Shown in pieces: positions 25,893 through 34,129 of a DNA stretch of 64,000 nucleotides. Under the pieces are notes generated by a model. The model was not told where the DNA came from. It made no database searches and was given only the letters and a program-made list of their open reading frames with translations. The DNA is from Ignavibacteria bacterium (lineage in GTDB: Bacteria; Bacteroidota; Ignavibacteria; Kapaibacteriales; Kapaibacteriaceae). The first letter of the stretch is position 1; each line of letters starts with the position of its first letter. The DNA lies in contig JACPPD010000018.1 of assembly GCA_016191145.1 (NCBI GenBank), forward strand, positions 18,098 through 82,097. The letters are read 5' to 3'. A program made the translations under genes and the position numbers.

Positions 25893-27706
25893 TGGCACTT
25901 CCCGAATTCGAGACGTTTGAATACGACGTAATCATCATCGGCGCCGGAGGCGCAGGCTTGCGCGCCGCCGTCGAAGCAGCCAATGCCGACGTCAGCGTTG
26001 GCCTTATCTGCAAGTCCCTCCTTGGCAAGGCACACACCGTTATGGCCGAAGGGGGAATTGCAGCTGCAATGGCAAATTCCGATGAACGCGACAACTGGAA
26101 AGTACACTTCGCTGATACAATGCGAGGCGGACAATACATGAATAACTGGCGTATGGCAGAGCTTCATGCAAAGGAAGCTCCCATGCGCGTACACGAATTA
26201 GAGGCATGGGGCGCGTTGTTCGACAGAACAACCGACGGCCGCATTATGCAGCGCAACTTCGGCGGACATCGGTATCCCCGTCTCGCGCACGTTGGCGATA
26301 GAACGGGCCTCGAGATGATACGTACGCTTCAGGACCATAGCATTCATCAGCAGATCGACGTTCACATGGAATGCACAATCACCACGCTGCTGAAGTCAGA
26401 CGGACGAGTTGTTGGCGCTTTTGGGTACGAACGCGAACGAGGTCGATTCAGGTTGTTTAAGGCAAAGGCCGTTGTACTTGCAACAGGAGGCGTCGGACGT
26501 GCATATAAGATTACAAGCAATAGTTGGGAATACACAGCCGACGGACAGGCGCTTGCCTTCAACATAGGTGCAGAGCTCAAAGACATGGAGTTCCTTCAGT
26601 TTCACCCTACGGGCATGGTGTGGCCCCCTAGCGTTCGAGGAATATTGGTTACGGAAAGCGTTCGGGGTGAAGGCGGCGTATTGCTAAATAAAGATAAAAA
26701 ACGTTTCATGTTCGATGATATTCCTGAATTGTATAAGACTCAGACCGCAGACAATGAAGAAGAAGGTTGGAGATATGTTACTGGCGATCCGAACGCAAAG
26801 CGTCCGCCTGAGCTGCTCACACGCGACCATGTTGCGCGCTGCATTACACGCGAGATACGCGAGGGTAGGGGCAGCCCGCATGGAGGCGTATACCTGGACA
26901 TTGCGTGGATAAAAGAAAAACTTAGCAACTCTGATGAGCACATAAGAAAAAAACTTCCTAGTATGTATCATCAGTTCAAGCAGCTTGCAGGGATAGATAT
27001 CACAAAGGAAGCCATGGAGGTTGGCCCAACAACTCACTACATGATGGGTGGAATAAATGTTGACGCCGACTCGCAGATGGCAACCGTTCCAGGATTATTC
27101 GCTGCAGGTGAATGTGCAGCCGGGTTGCATGGCGCAAATAGGTTAGGGGGCAATTCGCTCTCCGATCTGTTAGTGTTTGGTAAGAGAGCTGGCGAGTATG
27201 CTGCGAAGTTTGCACGTGACCATTCACATGGAGATGTAGACAACGACGCTGTACAAAAGGCAATTGAGCAAACACTTATACCGTTTGGCAACACGGGTGA
27301 AAGCCCCTTTCATGTTCAGCACGATTTACAGGATATGATGCAGCGTCTTGTTGGCATTACGCGAACAGAAGGCGAAATGCAGCAGGCATTGGTTGAGCTA
27401 GGCAGACTGGACGAGCGGGCAAAATCTGTAAGTGTTACAGGTCACCGAGAGTACAACCCTGCTTGGCATACATCTGTAGACTTGTTAAATCTACTTAACA
27501 TCTCTCGAATAATTGCAACTTGTGCTATCGAGAGAAAGGAAAGCAGAGGAGCGCATTTCCGGGAAGACTATTCGCAAAAGGATGCTGAGTATGGAAAGTT
27601 CAATTTAGTTGTAAGAAAAGATGAATCGGGGAACATGATAATGGAGCGAAGACCTGTGCAACCCATGCGTTCCGATTTACAGGAGATTATTGAAAGTCAG
27701 CGTTGA
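25892..27706 (+). CDS. sdhA: Succinate dehydrogenase flavoprotein subunit
   Basis: The 604-residue FAD subunit oxidises succinate to fumarate. It has the dinucleotide-binding IIIGAGGAGLRAAVEAA, the covalent-FAD histidine in KAHTVMAEGGIAAAM, LEFLQFHPTGM-like substrate residues as MEFLQFHPTGMVW, the catalytic Arg region TRDHVARCITREIREGRGSP and AGECAAGLHGANRLGGNSL. The 'MRGGQYMNNWRMAELHAKEA' stretch is the form found in the Sdh1/Rv0248c group. It lies between the membrane subunit and the iron-sulfur subunit, giving gene order C-A-B as in that group. Confidence 0.95.
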   Translation: MALPEFETFEYDVIIIGAGGAGLRAAVEAANADVSVGLICKSLLGKAHTVMAEGGIAAAMANSDERDNWKVHFADTMRGGQYMNNWRMAELHAKEAPMRVHELEAWGALFDRTTDGRIMQRNFGGHRYPRLAHVGDRTGLEMIRTLQDHSIHQQIDVHMECTITTLLKSDGRVVGAFGYERERGRFRLFKAKAVVLATGGVGRAYKITSNSWEYTADGQALAFNIGAELKDMEFLQFHPTGMVWPPSVRGILVTESVRGEGGVLLNKDKKRFMFDDIPELYKTQTADNEEEGWRYVTGDPNAKRPPELLTRDHVARCITREIREGRGSPHGGVYLDIAWIKEKLSNSDEHIRKKLPSMYHQFKQLAGIDITKEAMEVGPTTHYMMGGINVDADSQMATVPGLFAAGECAAGLHGANRLGGNSLSDLLVFGKRAGEYAAKFARDHSHGDVDNDAVQKAIEQTLIPFGNTGESPFHVQHDLQDMMQRLVGITRTEGEMQQALVELGRLDERAKSVSVTGHREYNPAWHTSVDLLNLLNISRIIATCAIERKESRGAHFREDYSQKDAEYGKFNLVVRKDESGNMIMERRPVQPMRSDLQEIIESQR

Positions 27707-27784
27707 CGACTTCACTCTACATCGGAGCTTTTGGAACTCATCCACCCGCCCCGTGAAGGGTTAAGGGGAAATGGAAGGAAAGCT

Positions 27785-28558
27785 ATGCAGTTCAGAATTT
27801 GGCGAGGGGATAAAAGTGGCGGCGACTTTATTCCGTACGAAACAGAAGTCACGGAAGGAATGGTTGTATTAGATGCAGTTCATCAGATACAGGCTGAGAG
27901 TGCAAACGATTTAGCAGTACGATGGAATTGCAAGGCTGGCAAATGCGGTTCGTGTTCTGCGGAAATTAATGGTCATCCAAAACTGATGTGTATGACTAAG
28001 CTCTCTGATTTGCCTCCTGACGAACCAGTGAAGATAGAACCGATGCGTTCCTTCCCATCGATTAGGGATTTGGTTACCGATGTGTCGTGGAATTTCCGTG
28101 TAAAGAAGCAGATTAAGCAGTTTAAGCCGCGCAAGCCTGATGCTGATGACGGAACATGGCGCATACAGCAAGGCGAAGTGGAGCGTGTGCAGGAATTTCG
28201 TAAATGTATTGAGTGTTTTCTATGTCAGGATGTCTGTCATGTTCTCCGCGAGCATCATTTACACGACCAATTCATTGGTCCGCGTTACCTTGTTTATACA
28301 GCATCGCTTGAGATGCATCCACTCGACACAGAGGATCGTCTGGCAGAGTTGAAACAAGCGCATGGCATTGGATTCTGCAACATCACAAAATGCTGTACGA
28401 GTGTTTGTCCGGAGGATATCACCATTACCGACAACGCAATCATACCGCTCAAGGAGCGTGTAGTAGACGAGTTCTACGATCCGATAGTAAAAATATATAG
28501 AAAGCTTACTTCGCTGGTTCCTGGTTCCAAGGCGCAGGTACGGGATTCCAGCGGATAG
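27785..28558 (+). CDS. sdhB: Succinate dehydrogenase iron-sulfur subunit
   Basis: The 257-residue subunit passes electrons from FAD to the membrane. It has the [2Fe-2S] ligands in RWNCKAGKCGSCSAEINGH with the fourth Cys in LMCM, then CIECFLCQDVC and CNITKCCTSVCPEDI for the [4Fe-4S] and [3Fe-4S] clusters. ATG 27785 is chosen because AAGGAAAG precedes it and the family start M-x-F-x-I-W-R-G-D begins there; the longer frame from 27731 adds an unrelated leader. It completes the sdhCAB operon. Confidence 0.94.
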   Translation: MQFRIWRGDKSGGDFIPYETEVTEGMVVLDAVHQIQAESANDLAVRWNCKAGKCGSCSAEINGHPKLMCMTKLSDLPPDEPVKIEPMRSFPSIRDLVTDVSWNFRVKKQIKQFKPRKPDADDGTWRIQQGEVERVQEFRKCIECFLCQDVCHVLREHHLHDQFIGPRYLVYTASLEMHPLDTEDRLAELKQAHGIGFCNITKCCTSVCPEDITITDNAIIPLKERVVDEFYDPIVKIYRKLTSLVPGSKAQVRDSSG

Positions 28559-28658
28559 GAGCCCCTTGTTGTGTCGATGGTCAGCCTGTTCCGAGTTCAG
28601 CATAGTGAGGGAACGCTAAAGCATTGACAATTTGATTCCAAATTTTGGAGTTAAGGAA

Positions 28659-29153
28659 ATGATAGAATTGAAGCCACTTCATCCGGATCACATTGATGCG
28701 GCACTCGAAAAGGCTGAGCGATATCGGTTGCTTAATGAACCTCGCGATGCTGAGAGTATTTGCCTGGATATTCTTGCTATCGATCCGGAGAATCAAACCG
28801 CATTAATCATACTCTTGCTCGCCATTACAGATCAGTTTGGTCAGCACGTTATGGATACCAAGACTGCATTAGACATCGTTCCTAAGATTCTGGGCGAGTA
28901 TGAAAGGCACTATTACACAGGACTTGTATATGAGCGCAAGGCAAAGGCAATTTTAGAGCGGGGTTCTCCGGGATACCGCTCACGCGCGTATGAGGCATTC
29001 ATGGAAGCTATGAGCCATTTCGAAAAGGCCGATCCATTGTCGCAAGCAGACAATGACGACGCCATTCTGCGTTGGAATTCCTGTGCGAGAATTATGAATC
29101 AGGAGCATTTAGAGGCGAGCGTGGAGACTCGGGAGCAGGAGTTGCTGGAGTAA
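28659..29153 (+). CDS. TPR-like hypothetical protein
   Basis: This 164-residue soluble, helical protein has tetratricopeptide-like pairs (AEKYRLL-type AERYRLLNEPRDAESICLDI, LAIDPENQTALIILLLA, TGLVYERKAKAILERGSPGY, RAYEAFMEAMSHFEKADPLS). A GGAG sits 8 bp before the ATG at 28659. I recognise no specific function; such proteins follow sdh genes in related genomes, as far as I recall. It is the last gene before the genomic island. Confidence 0.65.
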   Translation: MIELKPLHPDHIDAALEKAERYRLLNEPRDAESICLDILAIDPENQTALIILLLAITDQFGQHVMDTKTALDIVPKILGEYERHYYTGLVYERKAKAILERGSPGYRSRAYEAFMEAMSHFEKADPLSQADNDDAILRWNSCARIMNQEHLEASVETREQELLE

Positions 29154-29171
29154 AGAGAGTAAGCCTCAAAT

Positions 29172-29207
29172 CACCATGCCGGGTATCAAGAGATACCCGG
29201 CATGGTG
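29172..29207. repeat. Palindromic repeat, family 1 (perfect copy)
   Basis: A perfect 16-bp stem (CACCATGCCGGGTATC and its complement) with the 4-nt loop AAGA lies 18 bp after the TPR-like gene, just outside the island's left end. A related copy is at 42345 and a decayed one at 47893. It may also serve as a terminator-like structure here, although no T-run follows. Confidence 0.8.
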
Positions 29208-29237
29208 TAAAATTCGGGTTGTTTGGATCAGGGGGGA

Positions 29238-29257
29238 GTGCTCCCTCGGGGATTCGA
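29238..29257 (+). other. Left attachment site (displaced tRNA-Lys 3' end)
   Basis: GTGCTCCCTCGGGGATTCGA repeats exactly the sequence at 53214-53233, which is the 3' end and T-loop of tRNA-Lys plus one base. Homology stops right after it. This is what integration into a tRNA 3' end leaves at the far end of an island. Confidence 0.85.
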
Positions 29258-29341
29258 TACACCCTCCTAACCTATTGAATTTCATGGTGTTATCGTTTCA
29301 GATAATTATGACCTGACAGTTTCACTGACAGTGATTGATAC

Positions 29342-30268
29342 CTAAGACTTCCAATAATGTAACCCGTCAGGGTCGGTGCGTAATGCTGAAATAATTGCAC
29401 CCAAAGTCGGGTTTTGAAGATTCTTTGGCCAAGGTTCTTTAAGCAAACTTGTGTGCTTGGATTGAACATCAAGATATAGAAAAAAGAAAACACGAACAGA
29501 TTGGTAGCCTGGATCTGCATGCGCTTGAAAATCTCGGACTAGTCTGTAGGTGTCTGATTTGGCTGAAAGTGGACCCAAGGGATACGTCGTTTCCACAAAT
29601 TGATAGAGCGATTCCTCGGTGTCATTCTCTGTGCATGGAATAATCGACTTTTCACGAATAGAAACTAGACTTGGAATTATTGGAATCACATTGCCATGTG
29701 CCAATGTGTGTCGCATCGAACCTCTGAAAAACTTTGTAACGGCCTCTGCATTTCTTGGATCTAAATGCCTTAGAATCTTGGTTGGGTCCTTGCTGCCATA
29801 AACATATTGATCAAAGGAATACTGATCCGGACTGCTCACATGTTGATTTCGACAATAGGCAGCGAAAGCTAAAGTCTTTCGCATAAGTTCGATTGCTAAT
29901 ATGTACCATCGGAAAAACAAATTCAATACCAATTCAACTTTAATTTCTGCCGTTGGTGTCTTCAGACGATCAATTGAATTGATCCACAAGAGTTGACTGC
30001 GAAAGACGTCGAAGAATGGTCCAATCAGGTCAGTGTAATCGTGATCTGGATAACCTAGCAAAGGCGCTACCCAGGTTCTCAAAGCAGCTTCACGCTTATG
30101 AACCATCAGATCTGATAGATAGCGAAAGAGTTTTACTCCTACCTCAAGTACTTGTTGTCCATTGGAGTCATTAACAATGGTATTCAGCTCTGGAGGAAAC
30201 TGTCCTAGATTTCTCGAAACGTACTCTAAATCGCTGTTGTTTTTGCAATCAACTAGGAATTCTTCCAT
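29342..30268 (-). CDS. Hypothetical protein with HEPN-like motif
   Basis: The 308-residue soluble protein is not recognised overall. Around residues 180-195 it has FFRGSMRHTLAHGNVIPI. This resembles the R-x4-H segment (often I-R-N-x-x-A-H-G-N) found in HEPN-type RNases and in abortive-infection or DUF4145-like proteins. The surrounding sequence is helical (VELVLNLFFRWYILAIELMR). Being the first gene inside the island's left end, it could be a defence or toxin gene, but that is an inference from one motif and its place. Base composition is more AT-rich than the flanking core genes by eye. Confidence 0.5.
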   Translation of the reverse strand: MEEFLVDCKNNSDLEYVSRNLGQFPPELNTIVNDSNGQQVLEVGVKLFRYLSDLMVHKREAALRTWVAPLLGYPDHDYTDLIGPFFDVFRSQLLWINSIDRLKTPTAEIKVELVLNLFFRWYILAIELMRKTLAFAAYCRNQHVSSPDQYSFDQYVYGSKDPTKILRHLDPRNAEAVTKFFRGSMRHTLAHGNVIPIIPSLVSIREKSIIPCTENDTEESLYQFVETTYPLGPLSAKSDTYRLVRDFQAHADPGYQSVRVFFFLYLDVQSKHTSLLKEPWPKNLQNPTLGAIISALRTDPDGLHYWKS

Positions 30269-30307
30269 GTTGGTAGCTTCAGTTTGTTCCGAAACGGCGT
30301 AGGTCGG

Positions 30308-30440
30308 TCCCGCAAATTAGACACTCTTCCTGGTCAATCGTTGGTTACGAACCTATGCACCTTCGAGTGCTACCGGAACGTTGTACTCAACAGTTGAATG
30401 CAGGCTAAGCCGATTGTACTATTCGTAATGTACAGACATA
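30308..30440 (-). pseudogene. IS3-type transposase remnant (orfB C-terminus)
   Basis: Read on the minus strand, the frame gives YNRLSLHSTVEYNVPVALEG flanked by VHYE-stop and stop-VRNQRLTRKSV. This parallels the intact ending YYNQRRLHSTLEYTTPVAFE of the transposase at 47359. Two in-frame stops show decay. The IS end GGTCCCGCAAATTAGACAC is kept at about 30305. The rest of the 420-bp gap (to 30690) holds nothing I recognise. Confidence 0.75.
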
Positions 30441-30690
30441 TTGTTCATTATCGGACAACAGCGCTTCTGATTGAGCTTTCTCCAGCGATTCTTGTTGCGT
30501 TGTAAATACTGCGATTAACATGTCGCCGAACATCACCTCTTCCACTTCGCTTGTCGTAGTATAGAAATATATCATCAATATGTTGAATAATAATTGTACC
30601 TCTTGGGGTCGATACGTAGCAGCAATAAGTCGTTGTCGTTGGTTTATTTATGTGCAGACCAATTATTGTGCTGGCGGAAAGACTGACTGT

Positions 30691-32532
30691 TCAAAGGATC
30701 ATCTTTGCGAAGTGTACATTCCCACCATCAATGCGTATTAAGACAGGGCCAACGGCACTTGTTTCTATTACGAATGTTCCGCTTATTCCTCCGCCAAGCT
30801 CTTGCGCCAGTAATAGTTGACCGATCATATTGTAGACCTTAACAACGCTACCGGCTAAGTCCGCCGTGTTGGATTGAATCACAAGCCTGCTGCCTTCATC
30901 CCTATGAACATCAATTTCAGGTTCCTGTTCGCGTGCATCAGCCAGATCAGTAATAAGGACAGAAACATCCTCGGATTTAACGATACATCCATTAACGTCG
31001 CGTGCGACAACAGAGTAAATACCGACAGAAGGATCCTTCAAAGGAGAAACCATTCTGGCATCACCTGAAAGCGTACGCAGTATTTCACCATTTCGCAGCC
31101 AATAGAAAGGACCCTGCGTCCATTCAACTTGAAGCGCCGTAGCTCTGTCATTTCTGCTGATGACCTTAATCACTGGCTTTGAAGGAAGACTACTATATGT
31201 TGAATCGGCGATGATGAGCGTATCCTGAATACCGTTACCCACAATTATCAACTGGTATGACATCGAGCGTGTTTTGTCGATTTTACTGACCTCGATTTCA
31301 GCAATCCGTCTATTAAGTTCAACACGAAATCGCAGCTCAGCATTTGTACTAGCCTTCTCAATGAGCCTGATTGAACCCATCCTTGGACCACCAAGAACGT
31401 AGGTTATGCGATCGCAGTCCAAGATTCTATCCAACACTGAAATAGGTCTTGGAGCATTTGCCTGTACGTATACTTCAGACCCATACGGATGAATGTTGCC
31501 TTCAATGTCCATGAAAACACCATAGATTCCACCTGCGCTCTGTGGTAGTCCACCGGGTGGGAGCCGTGGATCATCCGCAGGTACTTCTGCCGACCTAATC
31601 AACAGTTCGCAATCCCTCTTGCCTCTCTTTCCACCACTGAGAAAGAGATACTGCGAAGTGTAACTAAAACCTGCACTGTCGAGAACATTGCCATTTGAAA
31701 AACACATTTCTAATTCAGGCGCCTCAACAAGACTGTCAGCATCGATGTCATATCTCAGGTACGACTCAACCAATCCGGTATCGTTAGTTGAAATATCCAA
31801 TACGAGAGTATCATCAATAAGTGTAATTCCCCACTGCCTGGCGCTATAGTGTTCGTTCTTGCGTGGCCACAATGTCCGCCATGAGATTCCGTTGTTAGTT
31901 GTAATTTTAACCTCGTTTTGAGCAGCAACAAACCATCTTTTTACGGCTAGGATGCCTTGTCCGATAATGTACAGATCGTCCAATTGCCCAAATTCCCAAC
32001 TTTCTATTTCAATTGAAGTCAAACCACCATCGATGCTGCTAAATCCTCTTCCATAGGTATCTACCCAATACATATTGCCAGTGGCATCTCGACGTAGTCT
32101 ACGGCCCCAAACAGTTGGCGAGTATGAGGAGCCAGTACCCTCTGACAATGTCTGCCAATTTTGCCCATGATCAACACTGGCATTGAATCCATTTCTGAAC
32201 AGAGTAGAGGTTGCAATCAACTGTCCGTTCGCCAGCCGAACAACCTGGTCAAGTGACGGTTCTGCCGAACGCACGGTGTCGTATTTCCACGTCACTCCGC
32301 CATCAAAAGAGCGCTTGACAAAATTGCCTGGACAACCTTGTTCTGTTGATTTGTATGATCCGTCGTTGCAAAGCAAATACCCGCCAACAAATGTCCCTGC
32401 GCCTGCGTACACGATACCATGCCCTCCGGCTCGCATATAGGCTGAGTCATATTGGGATTCGCCGCAAATGGCATGAACTGCACAAATTGCGTGTATTACA
32501 AGCAGTGCTTCATATCGTCGCCGTAGGAACAT
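30691..32532 (-). CDS. T9SS-secreted protein with sialidase-like repeats
   Basis: The 613-residue protein has a signal peptide (LLVIHAICAVHAICGES). Residues 30-350 contain BNR/photosystem-stability-type blades with Asp-box-like motifs (SFDGGVTWKYD, SVDHGQNWQTLS, TTNNGISWRTLW). Then comes an Ig-like region (VEWTQGPFYWLRNGEILRTL) and a C-terminal T9SS type A sorting domain (VVKVYNMIGQLLLAQELGGG, ending GGNVHFAKMIL). It should be exported through the T9SS and attached to or released from the cell surface. The substrate or ligand is unknown. It lies in the island next to a decayed T9SS gene. Confidence 0.75.
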   Translation of the reverse strand: MFLRRRYEALLVIHAICAVHAICGESQYDSAYMRAGGHGIVYAGAGTFVGGYLLCNDGSYKSTEQGCPGNFVKRSFDGGVTWKYDTVRSAEPSLDQVVRLANGQLIATSTLFRNGFNASVDHGQNWQTLSEGTGSSYSPTVWGRRLRRDATGNMYWVDTYGRGFSSIDGGLTSIEIESWEFGQLDDLYIIGQGILAVKRWFVAAQNEVKITTNNGISWRTLWPRKNEHYSARQWGITLIDDTLVLDISTNDTGLVESYLRYDIDADSLVEAPELEMCFSNGNVLDSAGFSYTSQYLFLSGGKRGKRDCELLIRSAEVPADDPRLPPGGLPQSAGGIYGVFMDIEGNIHPYGSEVYVQANAPRPISVLDRILDCDRITYVLGGPRMGSIRLIEKASTNAELRFRVELNRRIAEIEVSKIDKTRSMSYQLIIVGNGIQDTLIIADSTYSSLPSKPVIKVISRNDRATALQVEWTQGPFYWLRNGEILRTLSGDARMVSPLKDPSVGIYSVVARDVNGCIVKSEDVSVLITDLADAREQEPEIDVHRDEGSRLVIQSNTADLAGSVVKVYNMIGQLLLAQELGGGISGTFVIETSAVGPVLIRIDGGNVHFAKMIL

Positions 32533-32545
32533 GTTTCTGAAAATT

Positions 32546-32808
32546 CTACTTCATAATGACGATTGTTTCCGCACCGGCAATTCCTTCGCCAACAACAAGG
32601 ATAAAATATGGGCCCGGAAGCATGTCGCTGGTGTTCAACAATACTTGAGAGAACCTTGACGATACCGCCACAGTTCTTTGTTGAAGCATGGACCCGTAAG
32701 ATCTGCAACGGTTACCTAAACCCGCCCTGTTTTGAGATACAACAAGTTAAGAGGCATTCGACAGTCTTCGACGTTGAAACCACCGAGCTTCATGTTCAAC
32801 AGGCGACA
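32546..32808 (-). pseudogene. Decayed 3' end of a T9SS-secreted protein gene
   Basis: Joining frames on the minus strand gives PLNLLYLKTGRV, stop, VTVADLTG, frameshift, SMLQQRTVAVSSRFS, then SDMLPGPYFILVVGEGIAG and AETIVIMK-stop. That is a T9SS type A sorting domain with a strand order like its neighbours. The IS3-type element begins at 32809 and removes everything upstream. The gene is therefore both truncated by the IS and mutated. Confidence 0.75.
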
Positions 32809-32830
32809 TGAGGCTCCCCCAATTCCGTCG

Positions 32831-33496
32831 TCAGTCAAGTCGTTCATTTGATTGTGTTAGAAGTTGATGTTCGAATTCAGTGGGAGTCATGTAATTGATT
32901 CCTGAATGTAAACGCTGATGGTTGTAGAAGAGATGCACCCATCTGTAGACGACTGAACCTGCTTGACGAAGATCGTCAAAGAGTTTGTGATCGTGAAGTT
33001 CTGCTTTCATTCTTGACCAAACCGATTCCATTGGCGCGTTGTCGGAACAGTTTCCGACTCCGGTGGCGTCGATGCTTTGCACGATGTTGCGTTTAGCAAG
33101 CTCGGTTTTAAAGATGTCGGCATTGAATTGACTTCCTCGGTCGGAATGAAAGATCACCGGCTCGGAGGGTAGATGCCGCCGCAACCTGCACGCTTGAGCT
33201 AATGCATGCAGAAGTGTTTTGGTCTGCATCGAATGCGATACGGTAACTCCGAGAATACGTCGAGAACAAAGGTCCATGATGGCAACAGCATACGCTTTAC
33301 CGTTGCGGCATGGAAGCTCCGTGAAATCGCTCAGCCACACTTTGTCTGGATGCTGAATATCAAACGCACGCTGCAAGAGGTTTGCTGCCGGTGCCCGTGT
33401 TTGCGATGAATCTGTTGTTGGCCGATACCGGCGCTTTGCCGATACACGAATGCCAAGAGTGTACATGAGTCGCTCAACGGTCTTGTGCGTGATCAC
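32831..33496 (-). CDS. IS3-family transposase (orfB, N-terminally shortened)
   Basis: The 221-residue frame holds the rve integrase core with the DDE triad: Asp in WLSDFTEL, Asp in FHSDRGSQFNADIF, Glu in NAPMESVWSRMK. The usual ending LHSGINYMTPTEFE is present. The frame stays open upstream to about 33640 (IHAWSNGTYGSPRITSELRK), so the true start is uncertain, and the N-terminal helix-turn-helix of OrfB is missing. Activity is doubtful, but the catalytic residues remain. Confidence 0.8.
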   Translation of the reverse strand: MITHKTVERLMYTLGIRVSAKRRYRPTTDSSQTRAPAANLLQRAFDIQHPDKVWLSDFTELPCRNGKAYAVAIMDLCSRRILGVTVSHSMQTKTLLHALAQACRLRRHLPSEPVIFHSDRGSQFNADIFKTELAKRNIVQSIDATGVGNCSDNAPMESVWSRMKAELHDHKLFDDLRQAGSVVYRWVHLFYNHQRLHSGINYMTPTEFEHQLLTQSNERLD

Positions 33497-33623
33497 ATCA
33501 CCGCTTTTGCGCAGCTCGGATGTTATGCGTGGACTACCGTACGTGCCGTTACTCCAGGCATGGATGCGCTGGATGTTCTCAGTGATCCGATTTCTCAGTT
33601 TCTCGCACGCCCGCTGCTGCTGT

Positions 33624-33740
33624 TCACGTGTTGAGTGTATCGATATTCACTCCAACCTGTTGCGTTGCTTTTGCTAAGGGCAACCTCCGTTCCAGCACCA
33701 ACGCAACGGCTTCACGTTTGAACGCCTCGTCATAGTGCAT
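33624..33740 (-). pseudogene. IS3 orfA remnant
   Basis: The 38-residue frame MHYDEAFKREAVALVLERRL followed by PLAKATQQVGVNIDTLNT-stop matches the first half of IS3-type OrfA (HTH). It ends abruptly where the leucine zipper should follow. The orfB frame reads through the same DNA, indicating an internal deletion joining orfA to orfB. Confidence 0.7.
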
Positions 33741-34066
33741 ACACTGCTTCTCTCTTTCAATGATCCTTCTCCACAGATTTATGTGATGAAGATCACAGCT
33801 GCTGTTAATTAAACGGGGGAATCTCAAACATTATCTCACCTTCGGATGTCTGGTGCATTAGAGACGAAATACATAGGTTCGTCGGCAAGGATAACGCATG
33901 CGAGTGTTTTTCAGTATTTAGATTTGGATTAGTGTCGATTGCAGGTTGAACACATCGTAAATAAACTTAAAACTGATCAGATTTTTTCCCATCCCAAACA
34001 GGGATGTAACCGAAGCAATCGTGGACTGTCTCCAACCGCTCTTCGATCACAGACAAGTAATAAAAA

Positions 34067-34091
34067 GCCCGTCCGCAAAATGTGGACGGGC
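34067..34091 (-). terminator. Terminator of the 1560-residue T9SS gene
   Basis: An 8-bp stem GCCCGTCC / GGACGGGC is followed on the minus strand by a TTTTTA run. It lies 39 bp past the stop codon at 34130. The rest of the 300-bp gap between the IS element and this gene holds nothing I recognise. Confidence 0.8.
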
Positions 34092-34129
34092 ATTTCTCCG
34101 AATGATGGAAGCCTGAGATCGCGTGGGCA

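Larger units (their letters stand above)
32809..33826 (-). mobile_element. IS3-family element, copy 1 (~1.02 kb)
   Basis: The ends form an imperfect inverted repeat (TGAGGCTCCCCC at the left, TGAGATTCCCCC read inward from the right). Inside are an orfB-type DDE transposase and a short orfA remnant, all minus strand. The near-identical second copy at 49482-50500 has the same length within 1 bp and similar ends, which fixes the boundaries. At 1.02 kb it is shorter than a normal IS3 element because the orfA/orfB middle is missing. Confidence 0.8.
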
